15,305 nucleotides of DNA from Bacteroidota bacterium (GTDB lineage: Bacteria > Bacteroidota > Bacteroidia > Bacteroidales > VadinHA17): positions 1 through 15,305 of the forward strand of contig JADFUQ010000050.1 in assembly GCA_015222065.1 (NCBI GenBank). Direction: 5' to 3'. Below the pieces are notes generated by a model that was not told the origin of the DNA, searched no databases, and was given only the letters and a program-made list of their open reading frames with translations. Within the stretch, counting starts at the first letter, position 1; each line of letters begins with the position of its first letter. Positions 14,043 to 15,305 of this stretch are shown here, in pieces. The position numbers and the translations under genes were made by a program.

Positions 14043-15227
14043 ATGAAAAAGAAGAATTCCGGTTTCAACACAAAACTTGTACACTTAGGAGAACTAGAAG
14101 ACTCAATGGGTAGCGTAACTGTCCCTATTTTTCAAACATCAACTTTTTCTTTTAAAAACGCACAGCACGGGGCTGATTGCTTTTCAGGTAAAGACGACGG
14201 ATATATTTATACCCGGCTTGGGAACCCGACTATAAATGCCCTTGAAGAAACGATAGCTGAACTTGAAAACGGATTCGGAGGAATTGCAACCAGCTCGGGG
14301 ATGGGTGCAATTAATTCCATTTATCTGGCTTTACTCGGACAAGGTACGCATCTGGTAAGTACAGCTTCAGTATATGGACCTTCACGCAATGTGATCGAAA
14401 AACACTACAGCCGCTTTGGCGTTGAAGCTACTTTTGTGGATACTGCTGATCCTGATAATGTAAAAAAATCGATTATGCCTAACACAAAGATGATCCTGGT
14501 CGAAACACCTTCTAATCCCACTATGCAACTAACCGATATACATAAAATTGCAAAAATCGCACACAAACATGAGATTCCTCTGGTTGTGGATAATACTTTT
14601 TCAAGTCCCTATCTCCAAAATCCTCTTAACCTGGGCGCTGATGTTGTGTTCCACTCTATTACAAAATTTATTAACGGCCATGCTGATGTAGTTGGCGGAG
14701 TTATTGTAGCGAAAGAGGAATCTCTATACAAAAAAATCAGAGATATAATGGTAAATTTTGGTTGCAATATGGACCCGCACCAGGCTTACCTTGTTCATAG
14801 AGGTGTTAAAACCCTCTCAATCCGTATCGAAAAAGCCCAGGAAAATGCTGCAAAAATCGCACAATGGCTCGAAGAACACCCTCTTGTTGAATGGGTAAAA
14901 TATCCCGGGCTAAAATCACACCCGCAGCATGAGCTTGCTAAAAAGCAAATGAAAGGATTCGGTACTATGATAAGTTTTGGATTAATTGGTGGCCTCGATG
15001 CAGGAAAAGTTCTTATGGATAATGTAGAGCTGGCAACTCTTGCAGTCTCCCTTGGCGGAATTGAAACACTTATTCAGCATCCTGCTTCAATGACCCATTC
15101 GGGTATAAACAAAGAAGAGAAACTGAAAGCCGGAATTACAGACGGATTGGTACGTTTATCGGTTGGTATTGAAAATGTAGAAGATCTGATTGACGATCTT
15201 TCCCAGGCATTAAATAAGATAACCTAA
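14043..15227 (+). CDS. PLP-dependent trans-sulfuration-family enzyme (methionine gamma-lyase-like)
   Basis: The 394-aa product is a Cys/Met-metabolism PLP enzyme, the family of methionine gamma-lyase, cystathionine gamma-synthase/lyase and O-acetylhomoserine sulfhydrylase. PLP-binding features are complete: Tyr56 and Arg58 in IYTRLGNPT reach the neighbouring subunit's cofactor phosphate, Tyr111 in SVYGPS stacks on the ring, VVDNTFSSPYLQNPL carries the Asp that contacts the pyridine nitrogen, and Lys208 in ITKFINGHADVVGG is the Schiff-base lysine. The carboxylate-binding blocks SLGGIETLIQHPASMTHSGI and RLSVGIE are present. The residue matching the specificity cysteine of classical methionine gamma-lyase (Cys116, in YGC) is Pro113, so methionine cleavage cannot be assumed. 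The reaction, elimination or replacement, is undecided. The gene stands alone, with no sulfur-metabolism neighbour in the window. Confidence 0.9.
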   Translation: MKKKNSGFNTKLVHLGELEDSMGSVTVPIFQTSTFSFKNAQHGADCFSGKDDGYIYTRLGNPTINALEETIAELENGFGGIATSSGMGAINSIYLALLGQGTHLVSTASVYGPSRNVIEKHYSRFGVEATFVDTADPDNVKKSIMPNTKMILVETPSNPTMQLTDIHKIAKIAHKHEIPLVVDNTFSSPYLQNPLNLGADVVFHSITKFINGHADVVGGVIVAKEESLYKKIRDIMVNFGCNMDPHQAYLVHRGVKTLSIRIEKAQENAAKIAQWLEEHPLVEWVKYPGLKSHPQHELAKKQMKGFGTMISFGLIGGLDAGKVLMDNVELATLAVSLGGIETLIQHPASMTHSGINKEEKLKAGITDGLVRLSVGIENVEDLIDDLSQALNKIT

Positions 15228-15305
15228 TACTATTAAGCCTTATTTTGAATGGCTATATCTGTAACACTACAGGTTAGTAAAAAGTTGAAGGTTAAAAGTT
15301 GAAAG
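15228..15305. repeat. 3' flank with the start of another heptad array
   Basis: After the stop, AGTTGAA, GGTTAAA and AGTTGAA (15283-15303) are in heptad phase and are cut by the window end. A weak 5-bp hairpin CTGTA / TACAG (15259-15272) has no T tract and is not called a terminator. Confidence 0.45.

Noticed and set aside
15259..15272. Terminator after the PLP-enzyme gene
   Set aside because: Only a 5-bp stem without a T run.

Overview
The window looks like a chromosomal segment of an AT-rich member of the Bacteroidota, probably Bacteroidales-like. It carries a complete core type IX secretion (T9SS) cluster in the order porP/sprF-gldK-gldL-gldM-gldN. T9SS is restricted to the Bacteroidota (Fibrobacteres-Chlorobi-Bacteroidetes group). 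The genes also lack strong Shine-Dalgarno sequences, as expected for this phylum. The long GldL (301 aa) and the porP-first order resemble the porPKLMN operon of Porphyromonas gingivalis more than the gliding flavobacterial locus; this placement is inference.

Layout: 1-614 is a gene-free, repeat-rich stretch. topA (DNA topoisomerase I, 615-2948) and an arginase-fold protein (3057-4217) follow on the + strand. The arginase-fold protein has lost three of the six metal ligands of the family and is probably a pseudoenzyme. A plain, array-free promoter region precedes the T9SS operon (4568-10396): the outer-membrane-associated PorP/SprF protein, the GldK lipoprotein, the inner-membrane GldL-GldM motor, and the periplasmic GldN. 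A hairpin/T-tract terminator (10491-10516) closes the operon. A mannose-1-phosphate guanylyltransferase gene lies convergently on the - strand (10515-11606). Divergent from it is an overlapping mlaE-mlaF pair (11936-13425) for an ABC lipid transporter. After a 617-bp gene-free region comes a PLP-dependent trans-sulfuration-family enzyme (14043-15227).

The genes are mostly familiar. The unexpected material lies between them. Nearly every gap between transcription units holds short degenerate tandem arrays of 7-, 8- or 9-nt units, and most show about four recognisable units. Examples are CAGTCNN heptads in four places and both orientations, ACTCGTA, TTCAAAG-like and AAATARC heptads, TCATTTAN octads, and CTTTAGNCA nonads. 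One heptad array runs into the 3' end of topA and encodes its basic tail. Others stop only 3-28 bp before start codons. No such array lies in the T9SS operon or in the region in front of it. Two diverged copies of a roughly 60-nt dispersed element (80-147 and 13609-13664) and a GC-rich 16-nt near-palindrome complete the intergenic repeat inventory. No RNA gene, CRISPR array, insertion sequence or phage gene was recognised.
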